DNA from: Novosphingobium barchaimii LL02
Lineage (GTDB): Bacteria; Pseudomonadota; Alphaproteobacteria; Sphingomonadales; Sphingomonadaceae
Reading direction: 5' to 3'
Length of the DNA: 64,000 bases
Assembly: GCF_001046635.1 (NCBI RefSeq)
Contig: NZ_KQ130452.1
Location: forward strand, 129,001 to 193,000
This document shows, piece by piece, positions 17,941 through 26,582 of this stretch. The notes beneath the pieces were generated by a model. It saw nothing but the letters and a program-made list of their open reading frames with translations, ran no database searches and had not been told where the DNA came from. The position numbers and the translations under genes were made by a program. Every line of letters begins with the position of its first letter. Position 1 is the first letter of the stretch.

Positions 17941-19056
17941 ATGCGGGAATGGGCTGAATTCACCCTGTCGGAAAACGACCAAGGCGGCGACCATGTCCTG
18001 GCGCTCAAGGGGCCGCTGCGCGTCCATTCCCTGGGCAATCTCGACGCTAAATTGGCTGGTCTGAGCGGGAACTTCACGCGGGTCGACATGTCCGGCGTCA
18101 CCGATATCGACACTACCGGCGCCTGGCTCGTTACCCGTTATGCGGGCGAACGCGGCCTCGAAGTCATCGGTGAGAGCGAGCAGGCGCGCCGCCTTTTCGC
18201 CGCCATAGGTAACATGGAAGAACCGGCGGCAGAGCCGGAACCAGAACTATCGCTGATACCCCGCACCCTTGCCGATCTGGGCGATATGGTGGCGCTGTGG
18301 GGCAATGGCCTTTACAAGCTGATCGGCTTCCTTGGCGAACTTATCATCGCGTTCGGCCAGGTCATTCGCCGCCCGTCGCGCCTGCGCGGCACCGCGTTGA
18401 TCTTTCACATGCAGTATGTGGGCATCAACTCGCTGTGGATCGTGGGCCTGATGAGCTTTCTGATCGGCATCGTGATCGCCCAGCAGGGCGCGGTGCAGCT
18501 CGCGCAGTTCGGCGCCGAAATCTATACCATCAATCTGACCGGCCGCCTTTCAATGCGCGAACTGGGCATCTTGATGACCTCGATCATGGTCGCGGGCCGC
18601 TCCGGTTCCGCCTTCGCCGCGCAGATCGGCACCATGAAGCTGACCGAGGAGGTCGACGCCATGCGTACGATCGGCGTCTCGCCGATGGAAGCGCTGGTGG
18701 TGCCGCGCGTGCTGGCCTCGATGCTGATGATGCCGCTGCTGGGCTTCTATTCCTCGGTGCTGGCGATCATCGGCGGCGCCACTATCGCCAATTTCGCGCT
18801 CGACATCCCGTTCTGGACCTTCCTCCAGCGCACGCAGGAAGTAGTGCCTATTACAGACGTCTGGATTGGCCTTATCAAAGCCCCGGTTTTTGCGCTGATC
18901 GTGGCGCTGGCGGGGTGCTATCAGGGGATGCAGGTGACGACCAACGCCGAGGAAGTGGGCGCGCGCACTACCCAGGCGGTGGTCACCGCGATTTTTACGG
19001 TCATCGTGCTCGACGCCTTTTTTGCCATCTTCTTCACCAAGATCGGCTGGGCATGA
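17941..19056 (+). CDS. mlaE: MlaE-type lipid ABC transporter permease with N-terminal STAS domain
   Basis: A 371-residue fusion. Residues 1 to about 95 form a STAS domain ([21 protein letters not shown]) equivalent to separate MlaB in E. coli. The rest is an MlaE/YrbE permease with about five membrane segments and the conserved [27 protein letters not shown] coupling region. It is the inner-membrane core of a retrograde or anterograde phospholipid transport system. The stop overlaps the mlaF start (ATGA). Confidence 0.92.
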   Translation: MREWAEFTLSENDQGGDHVLALKGPLRVHSLGNLDAKLAGLSGNFTRVDMSGVTDIDTTGAWLVTRYAGERGLEVIGESEQARRLFAAIGNMEEPAAEPEPELSLIPRTLADLGDMVALWGNGLYKLIGFLGELIIAFGQVIRRPSRLRGTALIFHMQYVGINSLWIVGLMSFLIGIVIAQQGAVQLAQFGAEIYTINLTGRLSMRELGILMTSIMVAGRSGSAFAAQIGTMKLTEEVDAMRTIGVSPMEALVVPRVLASMLMMPLLGFYSSVLAIIGGATIANFALDIPFWTFLQRTQEVVPITDVWIGLIKAPVFALIVALAGCYQGMQVTTNAEEVGARTTQAVVTAIFTVIVLDAFFAIFFTKIGWA

Positions 19057-19970
19057 CCGACCTTTCGCCCGCCACCTCAGATGACTTCCCGATCGTCGTC
19101 AAAGGCCTGCGCAACACCTTCGGCGATCATGTGATCCACGAGGATTTGCAGCTCAAGGTCCGCCGCGGCGAGATCCTTGGCGTGGTCGGCGGCTCGGGCA
19201 CCGGCAAGTCGGTGCTGATGCGCGCTATCATCGGGCTGCAGCAGCCGACCGCCGGCGAGATAACCGTGCTGGGCCACAAGATGGGCGATTCGACCGAGGA
19301 AGACTCGATCGACCTGCGCTCGCGTTGGGGCGTGCTGTTCCAGGGCGGCGCGCTGTTCTCTACCTTGACCGTGGGTGAGAACGTGGAAGTGCCGCTCAAG
19401 CAGTTCTTCCCGGAAATCACTGACGAACTGCGCAGCGAGATCGCCCGGTTCAAGGTCCGCCTCTCCGGCCTGCCCGAGGAAGCGGCGTTCAAATATCCCA
19501 ACGAGCTTTCTGGCGGCATGAAGAAGCGCGCCGGCTTGGCCCGCGCTCTGTCGCTCGACCCTGAACTGCTGTTTCTCGACGAGCCGACCGCCGGCCTCGA
19601 CCCGATCGGTGCTGCCGCGTTCGACAGCCTGACCCGCGAACTCAAGGAAACGTTGGGCCTCACCGTATTTTTGATCACCCACGATCTGGACACGCTTTAC
19701 GCCATTTGCGACCGCGTTGCGGTGCTGGCTGACAAGCAGGTGATCGCGGTGGGCACGATCCCGGAACTTCTGGCGCTCGATCATCCATGGATCCAGGAAT
19801 ATTTCAACGGCCCGCGCGGCCGTGCGGCGCTGGCCGGAAAAGGCGACCCGGCGGTAGCGCCGGAACAGGATGCGGCAAAGGCCGTTGAACCGTCTTCAAC
19901 CTCTCGCGAGGTGGAGCCGGCCGTTATGGGCGGCGCCGACAGCATAGATATCAGAAAGCCGGGGGCATAG
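19053..19970 (+). CDS. mlaF: MlaF-type ABC transporter ATP-binding protein
   Basis: A 305-residue ATPase. Walker A GGSGTGKS is at 46-53, signature LSGGM at 152-156 and Walker B LLFLDE at 172-177, followed by the D-loop AGLDP and switch His in LITHD. A C-terminal extension of about 50 residues (from about 255, PAVAPEQDAAKAVE..) is low in complexity and longer than in E. coli MlaF. It powers lipid movement by the MlaE/MlaD complex. It is coupled to mlaE upstream and 9 bases before mlaD. Confidence 0.93.
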   Translation: MTDLSPATSDDFPIVVKGLRNTFGDHVIHEDLQLKVRRGEILGVVGGSGTGKSVLMRAIIGLQQPTAGEITVLGHKMGDSTEEDSIDLRSRWGVLFQGGALFSTLTVGENVEVPLKQFFPEITDELRSEIARFKVRLSGLPEEAAFKYPNELSGGMKKRAGLARALSLDPELLFLDEPTAGLDPIGAAAFDSLTRELKETLGLTVFLITHDLDTLYAICDRVAVLADKQVIAVGTIPELLALDHPWIQEYFNGPRGRAALAGKGDPAVAPEQDAAKAVEPSSTSREVEPAVMGGADSIDIRKPGA

Positions 19971-19979
19971 GTCACAGCG

Positions 19980-20918
19980 ATGGAAACACGGGCCAATCAC
20001 GTATGGGTCGGAGCCGTCACGCTGGTGCTGCTGGCGGCTCTGGCGGTGTTCGTCATCTGGATCGCACGCCTGAATGAAGGCAGCCAGAACGAATACGACA
20101 TTTTCTTCAAGCAGTCGGTCGACGGTCTCGCGAAGGGTTCGGAGGTCAGCTATGCCGGCGTGCCGGCGGGGCAGGTAACCCGGATCGAACTCTGGCCGCA
20201 GGACCCCAGCTTCGTGCGCGTGCGCGTCAAGGTGGACGAGAAGGTTCCCATCACGATCGGCACTACCGCCACCGTGCAGGGCAGCTTCACCGGCGTTTCC
20301 GACATCCAACTGGCCGGTGCCGTCAAGGGCGCGCCGCTCATCACGGAGCCGGGACCGGAAGGTGTGCCGGTGATCCCGACCAAGCCGGGCGGCTTCGGCG
20401 AAATCCTGAGCAACGCACCGCTGCTGATGGAGCGGCTGGCGACTTTGACAGAAAATCTCAACCAGATGCTGTCCGAGGATAACCGCAAGTCGATCACGGG
20501 CATCCTCAAGAACACCGACAAGATGACCGCAGACCTCTCGCAGGCGACGCCGGAATTCCGCGCGACGATGGTGGAGATGCGCGGAACCCTCGCGCAGGCG
20601 ACGCAGACGCTCAAGGCGTTCCAGGGCGTGGCCGGCAAGGCCGACGATCTGCTTGGCGGTGAGGGCAGTTCACTGGCCGATCAGCTGCGCAAGACGCTGG
20701 CTTCTGCGCAGAAGTCGATGGAGCAACTCGACAGAACGATGCAGCACGCACAGCCGGCGCTGGATCAGGTGTCGCAGCAGACCCTGCCCGCTGCTGAAGC
20801 CGCGATCCGCGATCTGCGTGCGACCAGCAAGGCACTGCGCAACGTCACCGAGAAGATCGACGAGCAGGGCGCCGGCGCATTGCTCAAGGGGCAGAAGCTG
20901 CCCGACTATAAGCCGTGA
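19980..20918 (+). CDS. mlaD: MlaD family (MCE domain) lipid-binding protein
   Basis: A 312-residue membrane-anchored protein. One N-terminal helix (about 9-30, WVGAVTLVLLAALAVFVIWI) is followed by an MCE domain (about 38-125: FFKQSVDGLAKGSEVSYAGVPAGQV). A long helical C-terminal region of about 170 residues rich in Gln, Leu and Thr follows. E. coli MlaD (about 183 residues) lacks such a tail; long MCE tails as in PqiB or Mce proteins can form a needle across the periplasm. No MlaC shuttle gene is present in this operon. Confidence 0.9.
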   Translation: METRANHVWVGAVTLVLLAALAVFVIWIARLNEGSQNEYDIFFKQSVDGLAKGSEVSYAGVPAGQVTRIELWPQDPSFVRVRVKVDEKVPITIGTTATVQGSFTGVSDIQLAGAVKGAPLITEPGPEGVPVIPTKPGGFGEILSNAPLLMERLATLTENLNQMLSEDNRKSITGILKNTDKMTADLSQATPEFRATMVEMRGTLAQATQTLKAFQGVAGKADDLLGGEGSSLADQLRKTLASAQKSMEQLDRTMQHAQPALDQVSQQTLPAAEAAIRDLRATSKALRNVTEKIDEQGAGALLKGQKLPDYKP

Positions 20919-20929
20919 AGGAAAGCGCG

Positions 20930-21550
20930 ATGACCCGCTTGCACAAGATCCGCGTAGGCAGCATCTATCGCGCCGGCTTCATGGCTGTCGCGGCTGCGCT
21001 TACCCTATCGGGCTGCGTCAGCCTGGGCACCAAGCCGCCTGACGAGCTGATGCGCCTCACCCCGCAGGAAACTGCGCCCGCAGGGGCCACCTCCAGCGGC
21101 CAGCTCAGCGAGGCGATCGTCGTCCTTGATCCTGAAGCGGATCGCGGGCTGGATGTACTGCGCGTGCCGGTCACGGTCGATGCGTCCAGCGTGGCGTACC
21201 TCAAGGACGCACTCTGGATCGAAAAGCCCACGAGGCAGTTCCGCTCCGTGCTGGCCGAAACCCTGCGTGCCCGCACCGGGCAGCTGGTGGTGGAAGGCGG
21301 CGATTTCGAGGTCACCGGTCGGACGTTGATCGGCGGACGGCTGCTGCAGATGGGCTATGACGCGCAGCGCAGCGCCGTCATCGTGCGCTTCGATGCGATC
21401 CGTACCGATCGCGGCGGCGCGCCAATCCAGTCGCGGCGGTTCGAGGCCGTGGTGAGCGGAGTGGAAGCCAAGGCCAAGCCCGTGGGAGTGGCACTCAACC
21501 AGGCGGCGAATGACGTCGCGCGGCAGGTTGCGGACTGGGTGAAGGGTTGA
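20930..21550 (+). CDS. ABC-type transport auxiliary lipoprotein (PqiC-like)
   Basis: A 206-residue lipoprotein. Lipobox LTLSGC follows a short basic and hydrophobic signal, so it is predicted to be acylated. The body (LRVPVTVDASSVAYLKDALWIEKPTRQFRSVLAETLRA) matches the ABC-transporter auxiliary (PqiC/LptE-like) family. It closes the mla operon and probably provides the outer-membrane end of the lipid conduit. ATG at 20930 is preceded by GAAGGAAAG; a GTG at 20915 overlapping the mlaD stop is an alternative. Confidence 0.85.
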   Translation: MTRLHKIRVGSIYRAGFMAVAAALTLSGCVSLGTKPPDELMRLTPQETAPAGATSSGQLSEAIVVLDPEADRGLDVLRVPVTVDASSVAYLKDALWIEKPTRQFRSVLAETLRARTGQLVVEGGDFEVTGRTLIGGRLLQMGYDAQRSAVIVRFDAIRTDRGGAPIQSRRFEAVVSGVEAKAKPVGVALNQAANDVARQVADWVKG

Positions 21551-21847
21551 ATGGCAGGTTTCTGCGGGCTTGAGGCCCGTAGGGGCCCTCAGGCCATCAA
21601 CGAAGGGCTGTGGTGCCGAAAATAGTTTGACCACGGTCTGCGATAATTTTGAACTTGGGTGAAATCCCCCTAGATCAGGGTGGAAACACAGTTCTTCATC
21701 TGTTGTCGTTGTGGCTTATTAATCACAATGACGTTTTCATGACACCCTGTTTCAACTCCATGGTTTGCCGACAAATTCTCCCCGGCTAAGGGGCGCGTCC
21801 CACCGCCTGAAACGGCGCGGGCCAATAAGAATTTGCAGGAGCATACC
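21551..21847 (+). promoter_or_regulatory. Intergenic promoter/leader region before the OmpA-like barrel gene
   Basis: About 300 bases without a gene. After a GC-rich imperfect palindrome (21572-21592), the region turns AT-rich. It ends in a leader with several small GC hairpins and a clear CAGGAG ribosome-binding site at 21836-21841. A TTGAAC at about 21652 with TAGATC 16 bases on is a possible promoter (weak evidence). Confidence 0.35.
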
Positions 21848-22396
21848 ATGAAGAAGTTCGTCACCGCAGCGGCCGCCGCCGCGCTGTTCGCCGTTCCGGC
21901 TGCCGCCAATGCACAGGCTTTCGTTCAGGCCGAAACCGGTCTCGACGTAATCTCGGTGCAGGGTGAGTCCGACGAAGGCGTCAGCTACGGCGTGACCGCG
22001 GGTTACGACATGCCGCTGTCCGGCGGAATGTTCGTCGGCGTGCAGGGCACCGTTGCAGACAGCAGCACCAAGGAATGCGCAACTGTCGGCGCCGAGCGCG
22101 CCTGCATCAAGACCGGCCGTGATCTCTCGGCTCTCGTGCGTCTTGGCACCACTGTGGGCGAGAAGAGCAAGCTCTACGTCCTCGGCGGCTACACCAATGC
22201 CCGCATCCGCGCCACCTACACCAACGGCACCGACAGCTTCAGCGAAGGCGCGAACGGCGACGGTTTCCGTCTCGGCGCGGGCGCCCAGTACGACCTGACC
22301 GAGCAGCTCTTCGTAAAGGCTGAGTACCGCTACTCGAACTACGAATCCGACTTCAGCCGCCACAACGCGCTCATCGCGCTGGGTGCGAAGTTCTGA
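21848..22396 (+). CDS. Small outer-membrane beta-barrel (porin/opacity-like) protein
   Basis: A 182-residue secreted protein. The signal peptide MKKFVTAAAAAALFAVPAAANA is cleaved around residue 22. The rest has eight-strand OmpA/OmpX-like alternation with a C-terminal segment (LFVKAEYRYSNYESDFSRHNALIALGAKF) ending in Phe, the outer-membrane targeting signature. Two cysteines (in KECATVGAERACIKTG) may form a loop disulfide. Specific function is unknown. It is transcribed alone and followed by a strong terminator. Confidence 0.83.
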   Translation: MKKFVTAAAAAALFAVPAAANAQAFVQAETGLDVISVQGESDEGVSYGVTAGYDMPLSGGMFVGVQGTVADSSTKECATVGAERACIKTGRDLSALVRLGTTVGEKSKLYVLGGYTNARIRATYTNGTDSFSEGANGDGFRLGAGAQYDLTEQLFVKAEYRYSNYESDFSRHNALIALGAKF

Positions 22397-22407
22397 TCTC
22401 AATAAAA

Positions 22408-22476
22408 AGGGCGGGCGTTCCCATGCGCCTGCTTTGACAGGAGGCCCGCCCTGGATTCGTCCGGGGCGGGTTTTTT
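22408..22476 (+). terminator. Intrinsic terminator with an overlapping alternative stem
   Basis: Terminator stem CCCGCCCTGG (22445-22454) pairs with CCGGGGCGGG (22461-22470) over ten positions including one T-G wobble, followed by six T. The left arm can alternatively pair as GCCCGCCCT (22444-22452) with AGGGCGGGC (22408-22416), a perfect 9-bp stem, so the two structures exclude each other. Confidence 0.85.
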
Positions 22477-22550
22477 GTTGGCCGAGGTGCCGAACCGGAT
22501 GCGATACGGGAGAAGTTAAGACAAGGACGGCTACCCGCGGCCCTTGGCCC

Positions 22551-23243
22551 TTACCGTGCCAGTTCGACCAGCTTCATCGCCAGCTTGAAGGCCGTGAACC
22601 GCGTGATGCGCAGTTGGGTGGCTTCCCAGTCCTCGCCCCAGAGTTCGACCTGCCAGTCGGCTTCCAACTCGGCGGCCTTCCATAGGGCGTCGGCGTCGGC
22701 ATCGGGGCGGATCGCCTCCAGCGCGATGACCAGCGACGCGGAGAGGCTGGAGAGCATCTTCAACGCGGCCAGTTGGAAGTCGTCGCACGCTTTCAGTTCA
22801 GTCCGCAGACACGCCAGCGTGGCTTCGGGCTGGGGCTTGTGCATGATGCCTGAGACGCGCGTGAAGCGCACGCCAAGGCGCGCCTCGAAGGCGGACAGCA
22901 GTGGTTCCCAGATTTCCGCCTGGCGCTTGTAAAGCGCTTCGTCGGGATCGGCGCGGTAGCACAGCGTATCGGTCTCGGCATAGGGCACCAGTTCGGCGAT
23001 CACGGCGTCGTGGTTGCCAGCAATGGCGTCGATCGCGAAGTCCGCAAGATCGCGGAAGTGGAAGGTGGAGGCCTCGATGGTGTCGCCCTGGCCTGCCCAT
23101 TCGGCGGCGAGGGCCGCGGCCAATGCCTCGGTCGGCACGATTTGCGCTCGTCCCCCGGCAGTGCGGATACCGCGTCCGTCGAGGACCGCGCGCCAGCCGC
23201 CATCGGCCTGCTCAATGCTGGCTTCCTTGTAGAATCGCTTCAT
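22551..23243 (-). CDS. ATP12-family F1-ATPase assembly chaperone
   Basis: A 230-residue protein of the ATP12 family, which in mitochondria and alphaproteobacteria assists assembly of the F1 alpha subunit. Recognisable segments are LDGRGIRTAGGRAQIVPTEALAAALAAEW and YAETDTLCYRADPDEALYKRQAEIWEPLL. Length and all-helical C-terminal half fit. It is the last gene of the crcB-led operon, 10 bases after the small membrane protein gene. Confidence 0.9.
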   Translation of the reverse strand: MKRFYKEASIEQADGGWRAVLDGRGIRTAGGRAQIVPTEALAAALAAEWAGQGDTIEASTFHFRDLADFAIDAIAGNHDAVIAELVPYAETDTLCYRADPDEALYKRQAEIWEPLLSAFEARLGVRFTRVSGIMHKPQPEATLACLRTELKACDDFQLAALKMLSSLSASLVIALEAIRPDADADALWKAAELEADWQVELWGEDWEATQLRITRFTAFKLAMKLVELAR

Positions 23244-23253
23244 CTGGATCGCT

Positions 23254-23463
23254 CTATTTAGGGGTGCGCCACTTGCGGGCCATTTTTACCGGAATGACGA
23301 AGATACCGACGAGGCCAATGGCGAGAATCAGGTAGGCGATCCAGACCGGAGCGCCTGCGAACAGGCGGCCGTTCGCCATCAGCATACCCGCGATCACACA
23401 GGCGACGCCGAAAATGCGCGTCACCTGAATCATGGCGAAGCGGGCGGCGGCCGGGTCGCTCAT
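23254..23463 (-). CDS. Small two-helix membrane protein, unknown function
   Basis: A 69-residue protein with two predicted membrane helices (about 13-30 and 38-58) and a basic C-terminus (KMARKWRTPK). It overlaps the HAD phosphatase gene by four bases and sits 10 bases from the ATP12 gene, so it is translated as part of this operon. I do not recognise a functional family. Confidence 0.7.
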   Translation of the reverse strand: MSDPAAARFAMIQVTRIFGVACVIAGMLMANGRLFAGAPVWIAYLILAIGLVGIFVIPVKMARKWRTPK

Positions 23464-24110
23464 GCGATAAGGTGAGCCAGAAGCAGCTCAGGGCTCTCCA
23501 CCACGATCTCTGCGCCGGCCCCGGTCAGTTCGCGCGGGTGGTGATAGCCCCAGTCGACACCGATGGCGCGCACTTGCGCGGCGCCGGCCATCTCGATGTC
23601 GTAGACGGTATCGCCGATCATCACTGCCTCGGCAGGCTGGGCGCCGGCTTCGAACAGCGCCTGCTCCAGCATCGCCGGATGGGGCTTGGAGGGATGCCGG
23701 TCGGCGGTCTGGAGTGTAATGAACAGGTCGGCGATGCCGTTGGCGGCGAGGCAGTGGGTCAGGCCCCGATCCGACATTCCGGTCGCCACGCCCAGCGTCC
23801 AGCCTGCGGCGTGCAGGCCGCGCAGGGTGTTCTCGATACCGGGGAACAGCGGCTGGGCGACGCGGCCCTGTTCCCGCGCGGAGCGGAACGAGAGCTTGTA
23901 TGCCTCCGCCATGGCGTGCTGCTGCTCGGCGCCCGATGCGGGCAGAAGCTGGCGGATCGCCTGCGGGAGCGAAAGCCCGACCGCGCGCCGGATCGCCCCG
24001 CGCGAGGGTGCAGGCAGCGAGAAGGCCGCGAACGCCGCCTCCATCGCCTCGCAGATCGGCGCCTGGCCATCGACCAGGGTGCCGTCGCAGTCGAATACCG
24101 CCAGCTTCAT
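23460..24110 (-). CDS. HAD-IA family hydrolase (phosphoglycolate phosphatase-like)
   Basis: A 216-residue haloacid-dehalogenase phosphatase. Motif I FDCDGTLVD has Asp7 and Asp9. Motif II is in GVATGMSDRGL, motif III Lys in HPSKPHP, and motif IV is MIGDTVYDIEMA. The helical cap lies between motifs I and II. The substrate is uncertain. It follows the RluA-family gene by 6 bases. Confidence 0.86.
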   Translation of the reverse strand: MKLAVFDCDGTLVDGQAPICEAMEAAFAAFSLPAPSRGAIRRAVGLSLPQAIRQLLPASGAEQQHAMAEAYKLSFRSAREQGRVAQPLFPGIENTLRGLHAAGWTLGVATGMSDRGLTHCLAANGIADLFITLQTADRHPSKPHPAMLEQALFEAGAQPAEAVMIGDTVYDIEMAGAAQVRAIGVDWGYHHPRELTGAGAEIVVESPELLLAHLIA

Positions 24111-24116
24111 CGCCGA

Positions 24117-25493
24117 TCAGCCACGGCCGCGCGGAGCGCCGCGGGGCGCGCCGGACGGCTTGCGCGCTGCGCCCGTGCCGCCGCCGGTACGCGGCCCGGA
24201 AGGCTTGCCGCCGCCCGGACGCGCCGAGGGACCGCCAGCACGCGGGCCGGCGGGCTTGCCAGCCGGTTTGCCGAACGACTTGCCAGCAGGCTTTGCGCCG
24301 GGCTTGCCCACCGGCTTGCCGCCCAGCTTGCCGATCGCCTTGGCGCCGGGCTTGGCCGAAGGCTTGCCCGAACGCACCCGGCCCGAGGGGCTGTCGCTGC
24401 GGTTATGGCGCTCGCCGCGGCGTTCCTTGCGGTACTCCTTGGCGTGTTGCTTGGCCGCCTTCTTGCGCTCGTCCTTGGTGAACTCGTTCGATGCCTCTTC
24501 CGGCATTTCGCCTTCGGATTCCTCGAAGCCGAGCTGCTCCAGCGAGTTGGCGAAGTGTTCGGGCAGGGGCGCGGTCACGTCCAGCGGGGTGCCGTCCGGG
24601 TGCTCGATGATCAGGCGGCGCGCGTGCAGGTGCATCTTGCGGCTGATCGAGCCGGTCAGGAAGGCTTCCTGGCCACCGTACTTGCCGTCGCCGACTATGG
24701 GGTGGCCGATCGCCGCCATGTGGACACGCAGCTGGTGGGTGCGGCCGGTCAGCGGGTGCAGTTCGACCCAGGCCGCGCGGTTGCCGGCGCGGTCGATCAC
24801 GCGGTAGCGGGTGCGCGCGGTCTGGCCTTCCTTCTCATCGACATGCATCTTCTCGCCGCCGGTGCCCGGCTGCTTGGCGAGGGGCAGTTCAATCATGCCT
24901 TCGTGGATGTGCGGCACGCCGACCACCAGCGCCCAGTAGATCTTCCGCGCGGTGCGCCCCGAGAAGCGCTTGGAGAAGAACGCGGCGCTGCCCGGCGTGC
25001 GGGCAATCAGCAGTACGCCCGAAGTATCCTTGTCGAGCCGGTGGACGAGGCGCGGACGCGGTCCGCGTTCCACATAAGCGTCGAGCAACCCGTCGACGTG
25101 TTCCTTCTGACCGGAACCGCCCTGCGTGGCGAGGCCCGGAGGCTTGTTCAGCACGATCGCGGCGCGGTCCTGCGTCAGCACCATCGAATCGGCGAGGGCG
25201 ATCTCTTCCTCGGTCAGTTCGCGACGCGGCATGTCGGCGCCGCCGAGCCCCGGCTTCGCTTCGCCTCCCGGAGGTACGCGCAGGATCTGGCCGGCGGCGA
25301 GCCGGGTATCGACATCGCCGCGCTTGCCGTCGATGCGGATCTGGCCGGTACGCGCCCAGCGCGAGACCATGGCGAAGCCGATGTTGGGCAGGTGGCGCTT
25401 GAACCAGCGGTCGAGGCGCACGCCTTCATCGTCTTTGCCGACAGTGAACTGGCGGACGGAATCGGTATTTTCGGGGGTATTGCCGGGCTTCAT
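24117..25493 (-). CDS. RluA-family pseudouridine synthase with long basic repetitive tail
   Basis: A 458-residue protein. It has an N-terminal S4 domain (about 24-75), then a PseudoU_synth_2 domain with catalytic HRLDKDTSG at 151-159 (Asp154) and GRTHQLRVHMAAIGHPIVGDGKYGG. The core ends near residue 325. The last roughly 120 residues are an unusual low-complexity tail of KPAGK, KPGAK and GKPSGPR units plus a KDERKKAAKQHAKEYRKERRGER stretch. Likely target is 23S rRNA (RluC-like). The start at 25493 overlaps the crcB stop by four bases. Confidence 0.88.
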   Translation of the reverse strand: MKPGNTPENTDSVRQFTVGKDDEGVRLDRWFKRHLPNIGFAMVSRWARTGQIRIDGKRGDVDTRLAAGQILRVPPGGEAKPGLGGADMPRRELTEEEIALADSMVLTQDRAAIVLNKPPGLATQGGSGQKEHVDGLLDAYVERGPRPRLVHRLDKDTSGVLLIARTPGSAAFFSKRFSGRTARKIYWALVVGVPHIHEGMIELPLAKQPGTGGEKMHVDEKEGQTARTRYRVIDRAGNRAAWVELHPLTGRTHQLRVHMAAIGHPIVGDGKYGGQEAFLTGSISRKMHLHARRLIIEHPDGTPLDVTAPLPEHFANSLEQLGFEESEGEMPEEASNEFTKDERKKAAKQHAKEYRKERRGERHNRSDSPSGRVRSGKPSAKPGAKAIGKLGGKPVGKPGAKPAGKSFGKPAGKPAGPRAGGPSARPGGGKPSGPRTGGGTGAARKPSGAPRGAPRGRG

Positions 25494-25909
25494 GCCACGC
25501 TCCGCATCATGATAAGGCCGAGGAACAGGCTGGCGAAACCCGCGGCCAGCGAAAGGCCGCAATAGAGTGCAGCCGTGCCGACATCGCCGCGCTCGATGAG
25601 CGTGACGGTGTCGAGACTGAACGACGAGAAAGTAGTGAAACCGCCGAGTACGCCGACGGCGAGCAGCAGGCGTGTCGCTTCGCCATGCATTCCCGCTCCC
25701 TGGCCAGACCTTGCAAGCGAGCCTGCGAGCAGGCCCATCAGCAGGCTGCCGGCGATGTTCACTGTCAGCGTGCCGTAAGGAAACGCCCCGGCGCGCACGG
25801 GGCCGAGCGCGGCGCTCCAGCACCGGCCGACGAGGAAGCGCAGCCAGGAGCCAAAGGCACCGCCGCACGCCACGTATAGCGAGGCTGCAAGAAAGGAAGG
25901 TTGGGGCAT
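25490..25909 (-). CDS. crcB: CrcB/Fluc fluoride exporter
   Basis: A 139-residue protein with four membrane helices. Fluc motifs are visible: GGAFGSWLRFLVGR, GTLTVNIAGSLLMG with the pore Asn, and GGFTTFSSFSLD with the TTFSSF phenylalanine box. These form dual-topology dimers exporting fluoride. It is the first gene of a five-gene minus-strand operon. No fluoride riboswitch was recognised upstream. Confidence 0.93.
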   Translation of the reverse strand: MPQPSFLAASLYVACGGAFGSWLRFLVGRCWSAALGPVRAGAFPYGTLTVNIAGSLLMGLLAGSLARSGQGAGMHGEATRLLLAVGVLGGFTTFSSFSLDTVTLIERGDVGTAALYCGLSLAAGFASLFLGLIMMRSVA

Positions 25910-26210
25910 GGCGCCCGCCTTAGACGCGAATCGGCAAATTTCCAACTGCGGTGGGCATGGCGGGCGGATTGCTATATATAGAGCGTTACGTGATTGCGGT
26001 ATCGGGATGGGCCTGATGGCTTTTCCCGGTGCTTTCGCAGCTGCAATTGGCCCTTAGGACTTGTCTTCAAGGCGTCACTTTGGTAACGGGCCGGCCATTC
26101 GAGCCGTACCCTCGCCGGTTGCGGCCTTGGTTTGGCTCTAGGATTCGCGGTTCGACTCGCCGAAAGGTGTGGGTCGGGCCCCGTTCGTATTTTGTGAGGT
26201 GTGTCGGTTT
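25910..26210. promoter_or_regulatory. Divergent promoter region and long rpsU leader
   Basis: About 300 bases with no gene between crcB and rpsU. A TATATATA-rich element at 25974-25982 may serve as a -10 for one or both directions. The rest (about 26000-26210) is an unusually long GC-rich leader before rpsU that could hold structured control elements. I could not assign it to a known RNA family. Confidence 0.35.
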
Positions 26211-26417
26211 ATGCAAATTCTCGTTCGCGACAACAACGTCGATCAGGCTCTTCGTGCGCTCAAGAAGAAGCTGCAGCGTGAAGGCGTGTATCGTGAAATG
26301 AAGCTGCGCCGTCACTTCGAAAAGCCGTCCGAGAAGCGCGCCCGTGAAAAGGCCGCTGCTGTGCGCCGTGCCCGTAAGCTGGAGCGTAAGCGCATGGAGC
26401 GTGACGGCGCCAAGTAA
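26211..26417 (+). CDS. rpsU: 30S ribosomal protein S21
   Basis: A 68-residue basic protein ([20 protein letters not shown]..) matching S21, which sits near the 3' end of 16S rRNA and helps initiation. The C-terminal half is Lys/Arg-rich and helical. An upstream in-frame GTG at 26169 is disfavoured because the family begins at this Met. A terminator follows at 26497. Confidence 0.97.
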   Translation: MQILVRDNNVDQALRALKKKLQREGVYREMKLRRHFEKPSEKRAREKAAAVRRARKLERKRMERDGAK

Positions 26418-26496
26418 GGCCCGTTTCCTGCGCTTTTGCGCAGGGCACCTCGAAATCACGGCTTGCGGCTTGAACGCCGCGCCGGGTTGAGCCATG

Positions 26497-26527
26497 AGGG
26501 CGCGGAATTTCCTTTCCGCGCCCTTTG
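26497..26527 (+). terminator. Intrinsic terminator after rpsU
   Basis: An 11-bp perfect stem AGGGCGCGGAA/TTCCGCGCCCT with TTTCCT loop, followed by TTTG, 80 bases after the rpsU stop. Confidence 0.82.
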
Positions 26528-26582
26528 TGCATGCGCCATTTCGGGCACGAATCCACAATTTTTCCGAATACGAGGCAGGTCC

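Noticed and set aside
23254-23463. Small gene as toxin of a toxin-antitoxin pair
   Set aside because: It overlaps housekeeping genes in an operon, has two ordinary membrane helices, and no antitoxin-like partner is adjacent.
25910-25990. Fluoride riboswitch before crcB
   Set aside because: The conserved crcB-motif sequence is not present upstream of the start on the minus strand.
26130-26175. tRNA-like GGTTCGACTC segment in the rpsU leader
   Set aside because: The T-arm does not pair properly and no acceptor, D or anticodon arms can be built around it.
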